IMG/VR virus record: IMGVR_UViG_3300044998_001139
Span: 1 to 45,000 of that record
Reading direction: 5' to 3' (one strand)
Length of the DNA: 45,000 nucleotides
From: a virus
Part shown: one piece after another, positions 1 to 7,134 of the stretch
How positions within the stretch are numbered: position 1 is the stretch's first letter
How the letters are laid out: each line of letters starts with the position of its first letter
Position numbers and translations under genes: made by a program
Notes under the pieces: generated by a model
Database searches by the model: none
Told to the model about the DNA's origin: nothing
Seen by the model: only the letters and a program-made list of their open reading frames with translations

Positions 1-506
1 CCGCTGCTCAAGGTTGTGACGGTGCCATCGTGCCTCAACCAGCTCAGGCCCCGGCTCCCGCACCTGCTCCGGCTCCCGCCCCGGCGCCTGCTCCGGCTCC
101 CGCCCCGGCGCCGGCCCCGGCCCCGGCTCCCGAGCCCGTGGCGGCCGCTGCCAAGGTGACTTACGCTGCCGACGCCTTCTTCGACTTCGACCGTGCCGTG
201 CTGCGCCCTGAAGGCCGTGCCCGTCTGGACGACCTGGTCGAGAAGATCCAGGGCATCAACCTGGAAGTGATCATCGCCGTCGGCCACACCGACTCCACCG
301 GCCCTGCCGAATACAACCAGCGCTTGTCCGAGCGTCGTGCCGAGGCCGTCAAGGCTTATCTGGTCAGCAAGGGTATCGATGCCAACCGCATCTACACCGA
401 AGGCAAGGGCGAGACTCAGCCCGTGGCCGACAACAGCACCCGCGAAGGCCGTGCCAAGAACCGCCGCGTGGAAATCGAAGTGGTGGGCACCCGTCCCAAC
501 AACTGA
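1..506 (+). CDS. OmpA-family outer membrane protein, C-terminal part
   Basis: The reading frame is open from base 3, so the start lies off the left edge; about 167 residues are visible. A long Pro-Ala alternating linker (about 33 residues) is followed by an OmpA C-terminal peptidoglycan-binding domain. Its signatures are FFDFD near the domain start, GHTDSTG, then a [10 protein letters not shown] segment and a NRRVEIEV ending. In this family the domain sits in the periplasm and grips the diaminopimelate of peptidoglycan through an Asp and an Arg in these segments, while the missing N-terminal part would be the beta-barrel or anchor. The Pro-Ala linker is typical of OmpA proteins of Comamonadaceae. 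An intrinsic terminator follows 25 bases after the stop. This is core chromosome rather than island. The exact paralogue cannot be named from the fragment. Confidence 0.93.
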   Translation, partial: AAQGCDGAIVPQPAQAPAPAPAPAPAPAPAPAPAPAPAPAPAPEPVAAAAKVTYAADAFFDFDRAVLRPEGRARLDDLVEKIQGINLEVIIAVGHTDSTGPAEYNQRLSERRAEAVKAYLVSKGIDANRIYTEGKGETQPVADNSTREGRAKNRRVEIEVVGTRPNN

Positions 507-530
507 TCCACCGATCGCATCACGGATCGC

Positions 531-558
531 AAAAAACCGCGCTTCGGCGCGGTTTTTT
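531..558 (+). terminator. Intrinsic terminator after the OmpA-family gene
   Basis: There is a perfect 12-bp inverted repeat (aaaaaaccgcgc / gcgcggtttttt) with a TTCG tetraloop, ending in a T run. It starts 25 bases after the OmpA stop and ends before ubiG, so it separates the two transcription units. The symmetrical A and T tracts would let it work in both directions. Confidence 0.9.
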
Positions 559-592
559 GTTGTCTGCCATTGGGCAAGGCGATAATCCCCTC

Positions 593-1306
593 ATGGACAG
601 AAACGTCAATGCCGATCCGGCCGAACTGGCCAAATTTTCTGAATTGGCCCACCGCTGGTGGGACCCAGAAAGCGAATTCCGCCCCTTGCACCAGATCAAC
701 CCCTTGCGGCTGGAGTGGATCGACCGGCTGGCCGCTTTGGCGGGCAAGGCGGTGCTGGACGTGGGGTGCGGAGGGGGCATTCTGGCCGATGCCATGGCCC
801 GCAAAGGCGCCGAGGTCCTGGGCATCGATCTGGCGGGCAAGGCGCTGAAAGTGGCGCAACTCCACGCGCTGGAGGCGGGCACCACGGGGGTCCAGTACCG
901 GGAGGTCAGCGCCGAGCAACTGGCCGAAGAGCGCCCCGAAAGCTTCGATGTGGTCACCTGCATGGAGATGCTGGAGCATGTGCCCGATCCGGCCTCGGTG
1001 GTCCAGGCCTGTGCTCGCCTCGTCAAGCCAGGGGGGTGGGTGTTCTTCTCCACCATCAACCGCAACCCCAAGTCTTTTCTATTCGCCATCGTGGGCGCGG
1101 AGTATGTGCTGCAACTGCTCCCCAAAGGCACGCACGAGTACGCCAAATTCATCAAGCCGAGTGAATTGGCGGCGCATTGCCGCGCTGCTGGCCTGACGCT
1201 TCGGGCCACGCGAGGCATGGAGTACAACCCACTGACGCGTCGTTACTGGCTCAGTGGCGATACCAGTGTGAACTACCTGCTGGCGACGCAAAAGGAGCCT
1301 GCATGA
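593..1306 (+). CDS. ubiG: Ubiquinone biosynthesis O-methyltransferase UbiG
   Basis: The 237-residue class I SAM-dependent methyltransferase is close to E. coli UbiG along its whole length. UbiG carries out both O-methylation steps of ubiquinone synthesis, using SAM, at the inner face of the membrane. The SAM-binding motif I is DVGCGGG (about residues 56-62). The family signature [11 protein letters not shown] lies at 123-133, and [14 protein letters not shown] and [12 protein letters not shown] segments follow. I chose the ATG at 593 because the product then begins where UbiG proteins begin; a TTG at 557 lies inside the upstream terminator. The stop overlaps the gph start (ATGA), so the two genes are translated from one message. 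A ubiG-gph pairing is common in beta-proteobacteria. Confidence 0.97.
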   Translation: MDRNVNADPAELAKFSELAHRWWDPESEFRPLHQINPLRLEWIDRLAALAGKAVLDVGCGGGILADAMARKGAEVLGIDLAGKALKVAQLHALEAGTTGVQYREVSAEQLAEERPESFDVVTCMEMLEHVPDPASVVQACARLVKPGGWVFFSTINRNPKSFLFAIVGAEYVLQLLPKGTHEYAKFIKPSELAAHCRAAGLTLRATRGMEYNPLTRRYWLSGDTSVNYLLATQKEPA

Positions 1307-1971
1307 AGTTTGCGGGCGTGCAGGCGGTGCTGTTCGATCTGGATGGCACCCTGGTGGACAGTGCGCCCGATCTCGGGTATGCGGCAGACCAGATGCGGGT
1401 TGCCCGTGGTCTGCCCTCACTGCCTTTGGCACGCTACCGACCGTTGGCCGGCGCCGGTGCCCGTGGCATGATTCAAGTCGCGTTTGGCTACGGGCCGGAT
1501 CATCCCGATTTCGAGGGCTTGAAGCAGGAGTTCTTTGACCGCTATCAAGCCTGCATGACGCAACGCACGCAGCCGTTTGACGAAGTGGATGAGATGCTGC
1601 GCGCCTTGCAGAACCACGGCTTGGCGTGGGGGGTGGTGACCAACAAGCTGGAGCGCTTTGCGTTGCCGTTGACCGCAGGCATGCCGTTGTTTGCGGGGGT
1701 GGGAGCCGTTGTTGGCGGAGACACCACGCCGCACCCCAAGCCCCACCCGGCTCCGCTCCTCGAAGCCGCACGGCGTCTGGGGGTGGCGCCCGATCGATGC
1801 ATTTATGTGGGCGATGATCATCGCGACATCGTCGCCGGCAAAGCCGCGGGCATGCCGACGATTGCGGCCCGGTATGGCTATTTGGGTGTGGAAACCGATG
1901 TGAACGCCTGGGGGGCCGATGCCGTCATCGAGACACCCATGGCCCTCTTGAACTTTCTGGACTTGACGTAA
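1303..1971 (+). CDS. gph: Phosphoglycolate phosphatase, HAD superfamily
   Basis: The 222-residue HAD hydrolase removes phosphate from 2-phosphoglycolate, a by-product of DNA 3'-end repair and of oxygenase activity. Motif I is FDLDGT (residues 11-16, nucleophile D12 and acid/base D14). Motif II is VVTNK (111-115), motif III is KPHP (146-149, Lys), and motif IV is GDDHRD (170-175). The alpha-helical cap between motifs I and II has the size usual for Gph. The start overlaps the ubiG stop by four bases. A related HAD phosphatase acting on N-acetylmuramic acid 6-phosphate (MupP) is sometimes found in this position in other bacteria, so the substrate is assigned by similarity only. The stop codon lies within the candidate ssrA -10 element. 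Confidence 0.9.
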   Translation: MKFAGVQAVLFDLDGTLVDSAPDLGYAADQMRVARGLPSLPLARYRPLAGAGARGMIQVAFGYGPDHPDFEGLKQEFFDRYQACMTQRTQPFDEVDEMLRALQNHGLAWGVVTNKLERFALPLTAGMPLFAGVGAVVGGDTTPHPKPHPAPLLEAARRLGVAPDRCIYVGDDHRDIVAGKAAGMPTIAARYGYLGVETDVNAWGADAVIETPMALLNFLDLT

Positions 1972-1974
1972 ACT
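1948..1974 (+). promoter_or_regulatory. Candidate ssrA promoter inside the end of gph
   Basis: TTGAAC (1948-1953) and TAAACT (1969-1974) are separated by 15 bases and lie just before the mature 5' end of tmRNA at 1985. The spacer is shorter than the usual 16-18, and pre-tmRNA may begin a little upstream and be trimmed by RNase P. Only 13 bases separate gph from ssrA, so any separate ssrA promoter must lie inside gph. Confidence 0.35.
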
Positions 1975-1984
1975 AAGCGGCTAT

Positions 1985-2360
1985 GGGGCTGCATTGGTTT
2001 CGACGTGGGTTCGGGCACGCAGCAGGGCATGTCGAGGTTCTGTCACCTCGTTAAACCGCAGAAAAAAAGTAACTGCAAACGACGAACGTTTCGCACTCGC
2101 CGCCTAATCCGGCGAGCCTCGCAACAGTCGGCCTGTGGGCTGGGTGAGGGTGGCTGCAAAGCCGTCCTGACTGCGAGGGAATTCACATAGGCTGGCTGTC
2201 AGGCGGGCAACTTGCTTGGCAGCGAGACTCAAGGTTGCTGGCTTGGCTTGCAGCGTGTCGCTGCGCGGCTTGTCAGGCGAGATCCAATCAGACGACTACA
2301 CATGTAGAACTGCGCGAAGAAGGCTTGCGGACGGGGGTTCGATTCCCCCCAGCTCCACCA
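1985..2360 (+). ncRNA. ssrA: Transfer-messenger RNA (tmRNA)
   Basis: This is a one-piece tmRNA of about 376 bases that rescues stalled ribosomes with SmpB. The 5' end GGGGCUG pairs with the 3' CAGCUCC that precedes the encoded CCA, forming the seven-pair acceptor stem with one G-U. A T-arm with GGTTCGATTCC is visible near 2335-2346. The tag frame starts at a resume codon GCA at 2075 and reads ANDERFALAA, ending with TAA at 2105-2107, the tag form known from beta-proteobacteria. Short open frames across this gene are not real. The 3' end is a common integration site for genomic islands. The gene here is intact and followed by a terminator. Confidence 0.97.
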
Positions 2361-2368
2361 CTTTTCAG

Positions 2369-2399
2369 AAAACCAACCGTTCTCGGTTGGTTTTTTTTC
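2369..2399 (+). terminator. Intrinsic terminator of ssrA
   Basis: The stem aaaaccaacc / ggttggtttt (2369-2378 and 2385-2394) has a six-base loop and continues into a run of eight Ts. It begins nine bases after the CCA end. Confidence 0.92.
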
Positions 2400-2617
2400 G
2401 CCCGTTCTTCCCAGTGTTGGCGCGGGTTCGGGCCTCGCTGCGACGGACGCTGCCGGCCTAGACAGCCCCGTTTCGGGTGGTTTTTCGTTCTCAGTGCCCG
2501 CCTATTCTCTGTTTCTGCGAAGGGGGACTTCGCACCCGACCCCGCATTGGCGCGGGTTTGCGGCGGCCTGTTCGGCACGGAAGCCGCCTTCACGCAGGCG
2601 CCCCGCCCCGGACGGGG
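2400..2617. other. Noncoding junction between ssrA and the minus-strand operon
   Basis: I find no convincing gene here. A 12-base direct repeat TTGGCGCGGGTT occurs at 2417-2428 and 2547-2558. A weak terminator-like CCCCGTTTCGGGT followed by a T run lies near 2466-2488. A GC hairpin (gccccg / cggggc, 2600-2618) touches the stop codon of the QueC-like gene and could end its transcript. The stretch is probably the left junction of the island. I see no remnant of an integrase. Confidence 0.5.
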
Positions 2618-4729
2618 CTACTCGTTCACAATGGGGCGGACATCCCAGGTGATGGGCACCCCGGGCCGGTAGACGACCTCGTTGCCAAATTTGATGCTGG
2701 CCTTCAGGTGTTCAGCCAGCGGCTTATCCCATTTCTCAATCTGCTTGATCGCCCGGTTGACGGCGTTGCGGAAGGCGTCCCGGACGTTTTTCCGTTTGTC
2801 GCCAGCCTTGCGAAGCTTGCCGCCCTTGCCGACACCTGCCGTGATCGCATCAGCGATCTGGGCCATCTCGTCCTCAATTTCCTCCACACGCTGGTGATCG
2901 CCGTCTTGCTCGGCTTCAGCCTTCTCGGTAACCAGTGACTGGTACTTGGCTCGGTATTGCTCGACTGCCTTCCTGTCCACCACGACTCCCGCGTTGCCCA
3001 GCGGTGCTCCGGTCGTCACCTGAAAACCTTCCTCGATGTCATCGTGCTCCAGCCCGGAATTCGCGTGATCGGCGACGCCCAGCGCATAGCCGCATACGAC
3101 TTCGTAGACGGACGCTTCCCGATCCGGATGCGCCAGCAGCAGGTTGATGTATTCCGCGCCCTTGTCCACGCCTATGATATTGATCGTGTTCCCTCGATTG
3201 AACCGAGCCTCCCAACCGCCTCCGCGCTTGCGAAAGAAGTTATCTGGCTGCTTTTCCTTCGGCGACACCGTTGGCACCGAGATCACCGATGCGGATTCAT
3301 GTACGGTGCGCAGCAAGGCATCGCCCGGCATGGTGCGCTCCCGGATCGCCGTGGCATGGCGGCGAACCATCTCGTCTAACGCGGCGTTCACCTCGCTGGC
3401 GTGCCGCTTGTAGAGATCGAAAACGAGCTGGGCAGCCTGTGCAGTGCTTCCGCCGATGAAGCGCAGCACCCGATTCACCTCGGCGTATTTGGCGAGGAAC
3501 TGCCCTACGTTCTCCAGCGATCTCACTTGGTTGGCCCGCTCCAAGTAGGATGCGGACATGATCTTGTCGTCGTCCTTGTTCCGGCTCTGGGTGAACACGT
3601 CCGTCTTGTAATGCTCAATTGGATCGTACTGATCGGCCTTGGCGGCGATGACGGCAAAACGCCGGTCGATGCATTGCGAGCATAGGCCGCAGTGGGTGTG
3701 CTGATTCGTCATCTCCCACGTGTGGGTGCAGGTCATCGAGTGCTTGATGAGGTCGGCGCAGCCCAGCTTGACGATCTGTTCGACGACTTCGGCCTTGGTC
3801 TTCCAGATATACGGGTTCTCGACCGTGAATGGCGCTTCAGCCACCAGTGTGATGATGTCCTGGAACCCCTTCATCACCTTGGGGTGTGTTGTCCGCGTGG
3901 CGCGACCACCGACCACTTGAGCGCACACCGGCAGATTCAGGCTGATCACACCGTTCTCGTAGAAACGCACGCTGCTTAGGCCGAGCATTTTGGCGATGGT
4001 CGCGCCAATCGAGACGAACAGGAACGAGCGGCTGCGCTGCGTGTATTCCCGGTTCAGCGGCTTCTTCTTGTGAACGCGCACGCTGATCTGATGCGGCGCG
4101 TTGTCTCCCGCTTTCTGCGCCAGCAGATCTTGAAGCGTCTTGTGCCGGGTGTTGAGCTTGGGCGTGGCCTTGTGCGTGACCAGCACTACACGCCGCCTCT
4201 GGCCCAACACTTCGTCCAGCGCGCCTGCCAGTGAGTCCAAACCACCGGAAAACATCACCACCTGATCCGGTTTGCCATACAGGGTCTGTGCGTCGTTGAA
4301 CTCCAGGTAGTCCTGGAACGAATGATCCTGTTCCAGCTTGACGAAGCTGAACGCGTAGTTGTCGTCCGAGAGGAAGCCCAGCGTCGAGGTGAGCGCGTTC
4401 TTCACCTCCTCGCCGTTCCAGAAATCCGGGTTGCGCACCGGCACGACGAAATGCAGATCGCGCCGCCATCCATCGCCGAAGCTGTCAACGTCGTCTGCAC
4501 CGCGCAGAATCACCTGATCGGCGCTGTAGACGTAGGCGGCGATTTCCAGCAGGTCATGGAACTTGGTCGGCACCGTACCGAACATCTTGCTGTGGATGTC
4601 CTCGATGCGCAGCGTGACGTTGCCTTCTCCTTTCACGCCAGAGAGCCGAAGGCGAATTTCGTTCTTCGGATCGTCGCTGATTCCCTTGGCCGAGGCGTTT
4701 CCGCAAATGACGAATTTCTTAGTTTGCAC
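2618..4729 (-). CDS. QueC-like PP-loop enzyme with C-terminal fusion; putative defence protein
   Basis: The product has 703 residues, about three times the length of housekeeping QueC, which makes 7-cyano-7-deazaguanine. Residues 1-150 form an N-terminal extension. The PP-loop nucleotide-binding motif SGGLDSLAG is at 161-169, and an ENG...LNLP segment typical of QueC relatives is at 258-266. C334, C347, C350 and C353 match the QueC zinc site. The region after about 490 resembles a small wHTH-like module (GGWEARF...KGAEYINLLLAHPDRE), followed by a charged coiled-coil segment (585-630) and a helical tail. I know that C-terminal pattern from large regulatory proteins of other bacteria. The other queuosine genes (queD, queE, queF) are not nearby, and an 11-base overlap couples the gene to the Met-Gly protein upstream. 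Family knowledge points to antiviral relatives (QatC, type IV CBASS QueC-like). The function here is inferred. Confidence 0.8.
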   Translation of the reverse strand: MQTKKFVICGNASAKGISDDPKNEIRLRLSGVKGEGNVTLRIEDIHSKMFGTVPTKFHDLLEIAAYVYSADQVILRGADDVDSFGDGWRRDLHFVVPVRNPDFWNGEEVKNALTSTLGFLSDDNYAFSFVKLEQDHSFQDYLEFNDAQTLYGKPDQVVMFSGGLDSLAGALDEVLGQRRRVVLVTHKATPKLNTRHKTLQDLLAQKAGDNAPHQISVRVHKKKPLNREYTQRSRSFLFVSIGATIAKMLGLSSVRFYENGVISLNLPVCAQVVGGRATRTTHPKVMKGFQDIITLVAEAPFTVENPYIWKTKAEVVEQIVKLGCADLIKHSMTCTHTWEMTNQHTHCGLCSQCIDRRFAVIAAKADQYDPIEHYKTDVFTQSRNKDDDKIMSASYLERANQVRSLENVGQFLAKYAEVNRVLRFIGGSTAQAAQLVFDLYKRHASEVNAALDEMVRRHATAIRERTMPGDALLRTVHESASVISVPTVSPKEKQPDNFFRKRGGGWEARFNRGNTINIIGVDKGAEYINLLLAHPDREASVYEVVCGYALGVADHANSGLEHDDIEEGFQVTTGAPLGNAGVVVDRKAVEQYRAKYQSLVTEKAEAEQDGDHQRVEEIEDEMAQIADAITAGVGKGGKLRKAGDKRKNVRDAFRNAVNRAIKQIEKWDKPLAEHLKASIKFGNEVVYRPGVPITWDVRPIVNE

Positions 4730-5507
4730 TGGTGCGCGCCCCCAACTTCAATTCATCCTTCATCTTCTTCAGCGCGAAGCCAGCAAAGCCATCGGACGAT
4801 TTTCTTGAAATGTCACCGCCTTCCTCGTAGCGGTGTTTGGAAAACCATTGGGACGAGAAATCTCGAACGATCACCGATGCTTCCCACGTATGCGTGCTCA
4901 GCGCGTGATCGAAAAGCGCTTTCTGGTTCATCGTCGCAAAGCGCATTCCTTCACCCACATGGGTCGCCAGCGTCTTGGACAGGAAATATTGGAGGCTCTG
5001 GTTGGCCAGCCGGTCGAAGAACGAACGCGACAGATCGCCGAATTCCTTTTGCGTTCCGAGTTTGGAAAGCGCCGCACGCATCGTGTCCTTGTCGTTTGGG
5101 AATAGACCGTTAAAGTGGGGCTGAAGCGCGTCGGCCACCGCGCCGACCAGCGCGCGTCCGGCGATTTCGGCAAGATCGGAGCGCCTGCGGGAATTGTCGA
5201 CGGCACGATCCAAGGCCTCGGTGAGGCTCGCCGTCACATCGGGCAGTGTTGCGTCGTCCGGCAAGGAAATGCCGACGGATCGAAGATGGGCGTAGAGATC
5301 ATTCTTCTTGGCGGCAATGGCCAATTGCGTCATCAGCCACACGGCCTCCGTGTACCCCTTGTCATCCATCACGAACGAGAACGCCTTTTCTGCGGCGGCG
5401 ATGGTGGCGTTGGCAACTTGGGACACGTCTGCGCCAGAGGCGATCAGGCCGACGACCTCCTTCCATGCTTTCGTCCTTGGCAGTACCCCGAGCCGAACGT
5501 GCCCCAT
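4719..5507 (-). CDS. Conserved Met-Gly-starting partner of the QueC-like enzyme, function unknown
   Basis: This 262-residue protein is soluble and mostly helical, without a signal peptide or membrane segment. It starts MGHVRLGVLPRTKAW, and I recall similar N-termini in proteins encoded beside QueC-like genes. A SRSFFDRLANQSLQYFLSK segment lies at about 160-178, and a conserved-looking end contains VRDFSSQWFSK, GFAGFALKKMKDELK. No catalytic motif is recognisable. AGGGG lies about eight bases before the ATG. The end overlaps the QueC-like gene by 11 bases, which implies translational coupling and a shared role. Removal of the initiator Met would expose Gly2. In the type IV CBASS and Qat systems, QueC-like enzymes have been reported to act on an N-terminal glycine of a partner. 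That makes this protein the likely substrate, which is inference. Confidence 0.6.
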   Translation of the reverse strand: MGHVRLGVLPRTKAWKEVVGLIASGADVSQVANATIAAAEKAFSFVMDDKGYTEAVWLMTQLAIAAKKNDLYAHLRSVGISLPDDATLPDVTASLTEALDRAVDNSRRRSDLAEIAGRALVGAVADALQPHFNGLFPNDKDTMRAALSKLGTQKEFGDLSRSFFDRLANQSLQYFLSKTLATHVGEGMRFATMNQKALFDHALSTHTWEASVIVRDFSSQWFSKHRYEEGGDISRKSSDGFAGFALKKMKDELKLGARTSAN

Positions 5508-5542
5508 TCAGGATTCCCCTTGTTGAGATCAGTGCATCGCGA

Positions 5543-5776
5543 TCACTCGTGCCGTTTCACGATCACGATGCTCCGGGCTTTTTTTTCTTCTTTTCTCAAA
5601 TACCCCTTGCGTACCAGCTGCGCGATTTGTTCATGAGCGCTGGCGTGGCTGATGCCCAGCGCTTCGGCCAATTCCTTGACGGTAGGCGGCAGGCCCGTGC
5701 TGTCGAAGATTTGGCAAATCGCCCTCAGCGTTCTGGTCTGCGGCTCAGTGATGCCTTCTGTCTTGCGCTTGCTCAT
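5543..5776 (-). CDS. LexA-type winged-helix regulator without peptidase domain
   Basis: The 77-residue protein matches only the DNA-binding domain of LexA. It has a first helix (TEPQTRTLRAICQIFDS), then GLPPTVKELAEALGISHAS (28-46), a recognition-helix region AHEQIAQLVRKGYL (47-60) and a basic wing. The S24 self-cleavage domain of LexA (Ala-Gly site, Ser/Lys dyad) is missing, so RecA-driven cleavage cannot switch it off. GAGGAG sits seven bases before the ATG (5784-5789). It is the first gene of the minus-strand operon, 35 bases ahead of the Met-Gly protein gene. A palindrome within its promoter is the obvious binding site for autorepression. Alternatively it could respond to a ligand or to the partner proteins. 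Confidence 0.8.
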   Translation of the reverse strand: MSKRKTEGITEPQTRTLRAICQIFDSTGLPPTVKELAEALGISHASAHEQIAQLVRKGYLRKEEKKARSIVIVKRHE

Positions 5777-5801
5777 GGCATTGCTCCTCGCCGATTTCGG
5801 G

Positions 5802-5830
5802 AATATATGACCTGATAAACATCAGGTCAA
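5802..5830 (-). promoter_or_regulatory. Promoter with palindromic operator for the QueC-like operon
   Basis: On the minus strand TTGACC (5830-5825) and TATATT (5807-5802) are separated by exactly 17 bases. A perfect inverted repeat TGACCTGAT-GTTT-ATCAGGTCA (5808-5829) fills the spacer and overlaps the -35. The transcript would start near 5795, about 20 bases before the regulator's ATG. A repressor bound here would block RNA polymerase directly. The first gene product is the likely ligand. I found no second copy of this palindrome in the window. Confidence 0.85.
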
Positions 5831-5865
5831 TGGAGGCGACCCAACGCAGAAAATCTCTGGTCTGA

Positions 5866-6390
5866 CTACGGGCGCGAGGCGCGGCGCCAGTCCCAAGGAG
5901 CTATCGGATCGGCATCGCGCCACAGTCCGGCGTGGCGGCCGCGCGCCTCCTGTTCGGCGAACTCGTAGGCACCGGCATCCTCGGCGGACTGCTCCTGTGC
6001 GTACTGCCGGTACCACCAAGCCATCCCAGCTGTGATCTGGGCCAGCCCTGCGTCGAGTGTCTTCGGACACGTGCTTGCGGCGCAGGAGGGGTCGGCGACT
6101 AGCACCTTGCCCACGAGCCGCCCGTAGCGGTCGCGCTTGCTGCTCATCACGACGACGTCTTTGCCGAATACGAGGTCGGACATTGACGCCTTGGATCTCT
6201 GCCCGAACGCCTGATTCTTCTCCGGCGCATCGATCCCAGCCACCCTGATCTTGTGCTGCGTCCTATCAGCATCAAGCACGGTGACCGTGTCCCCATCGGC
6301 CACGCCAACCACTCTGCCCATGATGGTCTCCGCGCTGGCACTCCACGCAGCCAGGGCGATCAACGTCGCCCAGAAAAATCTCCTCGAAAT
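5866..6390 (-). CDS. Secreted thermonuclease (staphylococcal-nuclease-like)
   Basis: This is an SNase-fold, calcium-dependent sugar-nonspecific nuclease of about 174 residues. GRVVGVADGDTVTV (about 25-38) carries the metal Asp, and IRVAGIDAPE (48-57) carries the catalytic Arg49 and Glu57. DRYGRLVG (87-94) supplies Arg91, matching R35, E43 and R87 of the staphylococcal enzyme. Two cysteines (CAASTC, 103-108) could form a disulfide. The export signal RRFFWATLIALAAWSASA fits cleavage before ETIMG, so the protein is probably periplasmic. No ATG, GTG or TTG lies in the right place: the frame gives ATT at 6388-6390, preceded by GGGAGA, while a TTG at 6363 would remove the signal's basic start. A longer form from 6609 would have an unlikely 70-residue lead overlapping the opposite-strand gene. 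The product is confident; the start is not. Confidence 0.8.
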   Translation of the reverse strand: MSRRFFWATLIALAAWSASAETIMGRVVGVADGDTVTVLDADRTQHKIRVAGIDAPEKNQAFGQRSKASMSDLVFGKDVVVMSSKRDRYGRLVGKVLVADPSCAASTCPKTLDAGLAQITAGMAWWYRQYAQEQSAEDAGAYEFAEQEARGRHAGLWRDADPIAPWDWRRASRP

Positions 6391-6487
6391 CTCGCTCTCC
6401 CTATCTGATGCACGCTGAAACGGGATACCCCGACCGCCCTGTGTGCATATTCTTCGTAACGGTCTGACAACTTTACTGGCTACCGAA

Positions 6488-6676
6488 ATGACCGTCGAAC
6501 AAACACTCCCTGAATTGATGTCCCCTCGCCAACGGGCGCGCGAGGCCGCGGAAATCATCGCAACCGCCATCGCACGCTTGCATTCCACGCGCCCCAAAGA
6601 TGGCGACATTCCTCTTGGCTTCTCGGCACCCGAGCGCGTTCATACGAACCCCTCTACAAAAGGAGTTTTGAAATGA
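6488..6676 (+). CDS. Small conserved protein at the head of the recombinase cassette
   Basis: The 62-residue acidic-to-neutral protein ([20 protein letters not shown]...) has a predicted helix rich in Ala and Arg (ARHSTRP-like end) and no known domain. The ATG at 6488 is chosen because a GTG at 6443 would add an unconvincing leader; neither has a strong Shine-Dalgarno. The stop overlaps the next start (ATGA at 6673), so it belongs to the DUF2924-recombinase operon. Its role is unknown; a helper of integration or excision is a guess from position. Confidence 0.55.
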   Translation: MTVEQTLPELMSPRQRAREAAEIIATAIARLHSTRPKDGDIPLGFSAPERVHTNPSTKGVLK

Positions 6677-7134
6677 ACGCACCCGCAACACCCCTCTCGC
6701 TGGCGGCGCAAATCGCTAATCTGCCGAAGCTGCCCATGAAAGCTCTGTGGGCTATCTGGGACAAGTATTTCCCGCAGCGACCGCCGCACCATAACCGGGC
6801 TTATGTCGAAGGCCGCGTCGCCTACAAAATTCAAGAGGAAGCGCTGTGCACTACGCTACTTGTCCAAAAACAAATGGCGCGGATTGGCGAAGCCCAATCC
6901 AAGATCAAGACGCAGCGCGGCGTCGAAGTTCAGGTCATCCCCGGCACTGTGTTGGTGCGGGAGTTTGACAGCCGCGAACATCGCGTCACCGCGCTGGCAG
7001 ACGGATCTTTCGAATACGAAGGCCGCCGGTTCAAAAGCCTGTCAGCCGTTGCCCGCCACATCACCGGCACCCAGTGGTCGGGTCCCCTGTTTTTTGGGCT
7101 TACCAAGAACAAGCGGCGAGGAGGCGGGAAATGA
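6673..7134 (+). CDS. DUF2924 family protein
   Basis: The 153-residue product matches the DUF2924 pattern. An N-terminal [21 protein letters not shown] segment is followed by the conserved [19 protein letters not shown] strand-turn and [20 protein letters not shown]. It closes on WSGPLFFGL and a basic tail. AAAGGAG precedes the ATG. DUF2924 genes are characteristically found directly upstream of large serine recombinases in proteobacterial prophages, as here, where the stop overlaps the recombinase start. The C-terminal basic segment suggests DNA binding. A role as recombination directionality factor is possible but is inference from linkage only. Confidence 0.85.
   Translation: MNAPATPLSLAAQIANLPKLPMKALWAIWDKYFPQRPPHHNRAYVEGRVAYKIQEEALCTTLLVQKQMARIGEAQSKIKTQRGVEVQVIPGTVLVREFDSREHRVTALADGSFEYEGRRFKSLSAVARHITGTQWSGPLFFGLTKNKRRGGGK

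Noticed and set aside
30-160. Pro-Ala repeat region near the left edge as a repeat array
   Set aside because: It is the low-complexity linker of an OmpA-family protein, coding and irregular at DNA level; no CRISPR-like spacer pattern.
2005-2461. Open frames across ssrA
   Set aside because: They lie within tmRNA and its terminator; only the ANDERFALAA tag frame is meaningful.
2417-2558. 12-base direct repeat after ssrA as att sites
   Set aside because: Copies are only 130 bases apart with no gene between, and do not match the ssrA end or the right prophage junction.
2618-5776. Assigning the operon as Qat or as queuosine synthesis
   Set aside because: No ATPase (QatA), TatD nuclease (QatD) or queD/queE/queF genes are present, and the enzyme is far longer than housekeeping QueC.
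5866-6609. Longer version of the thermonuclease beginning at 6609
   Set aside because: The extra 70 residues are not protein-like, overlap the opposite-strand gene and would bury the signal peptide.
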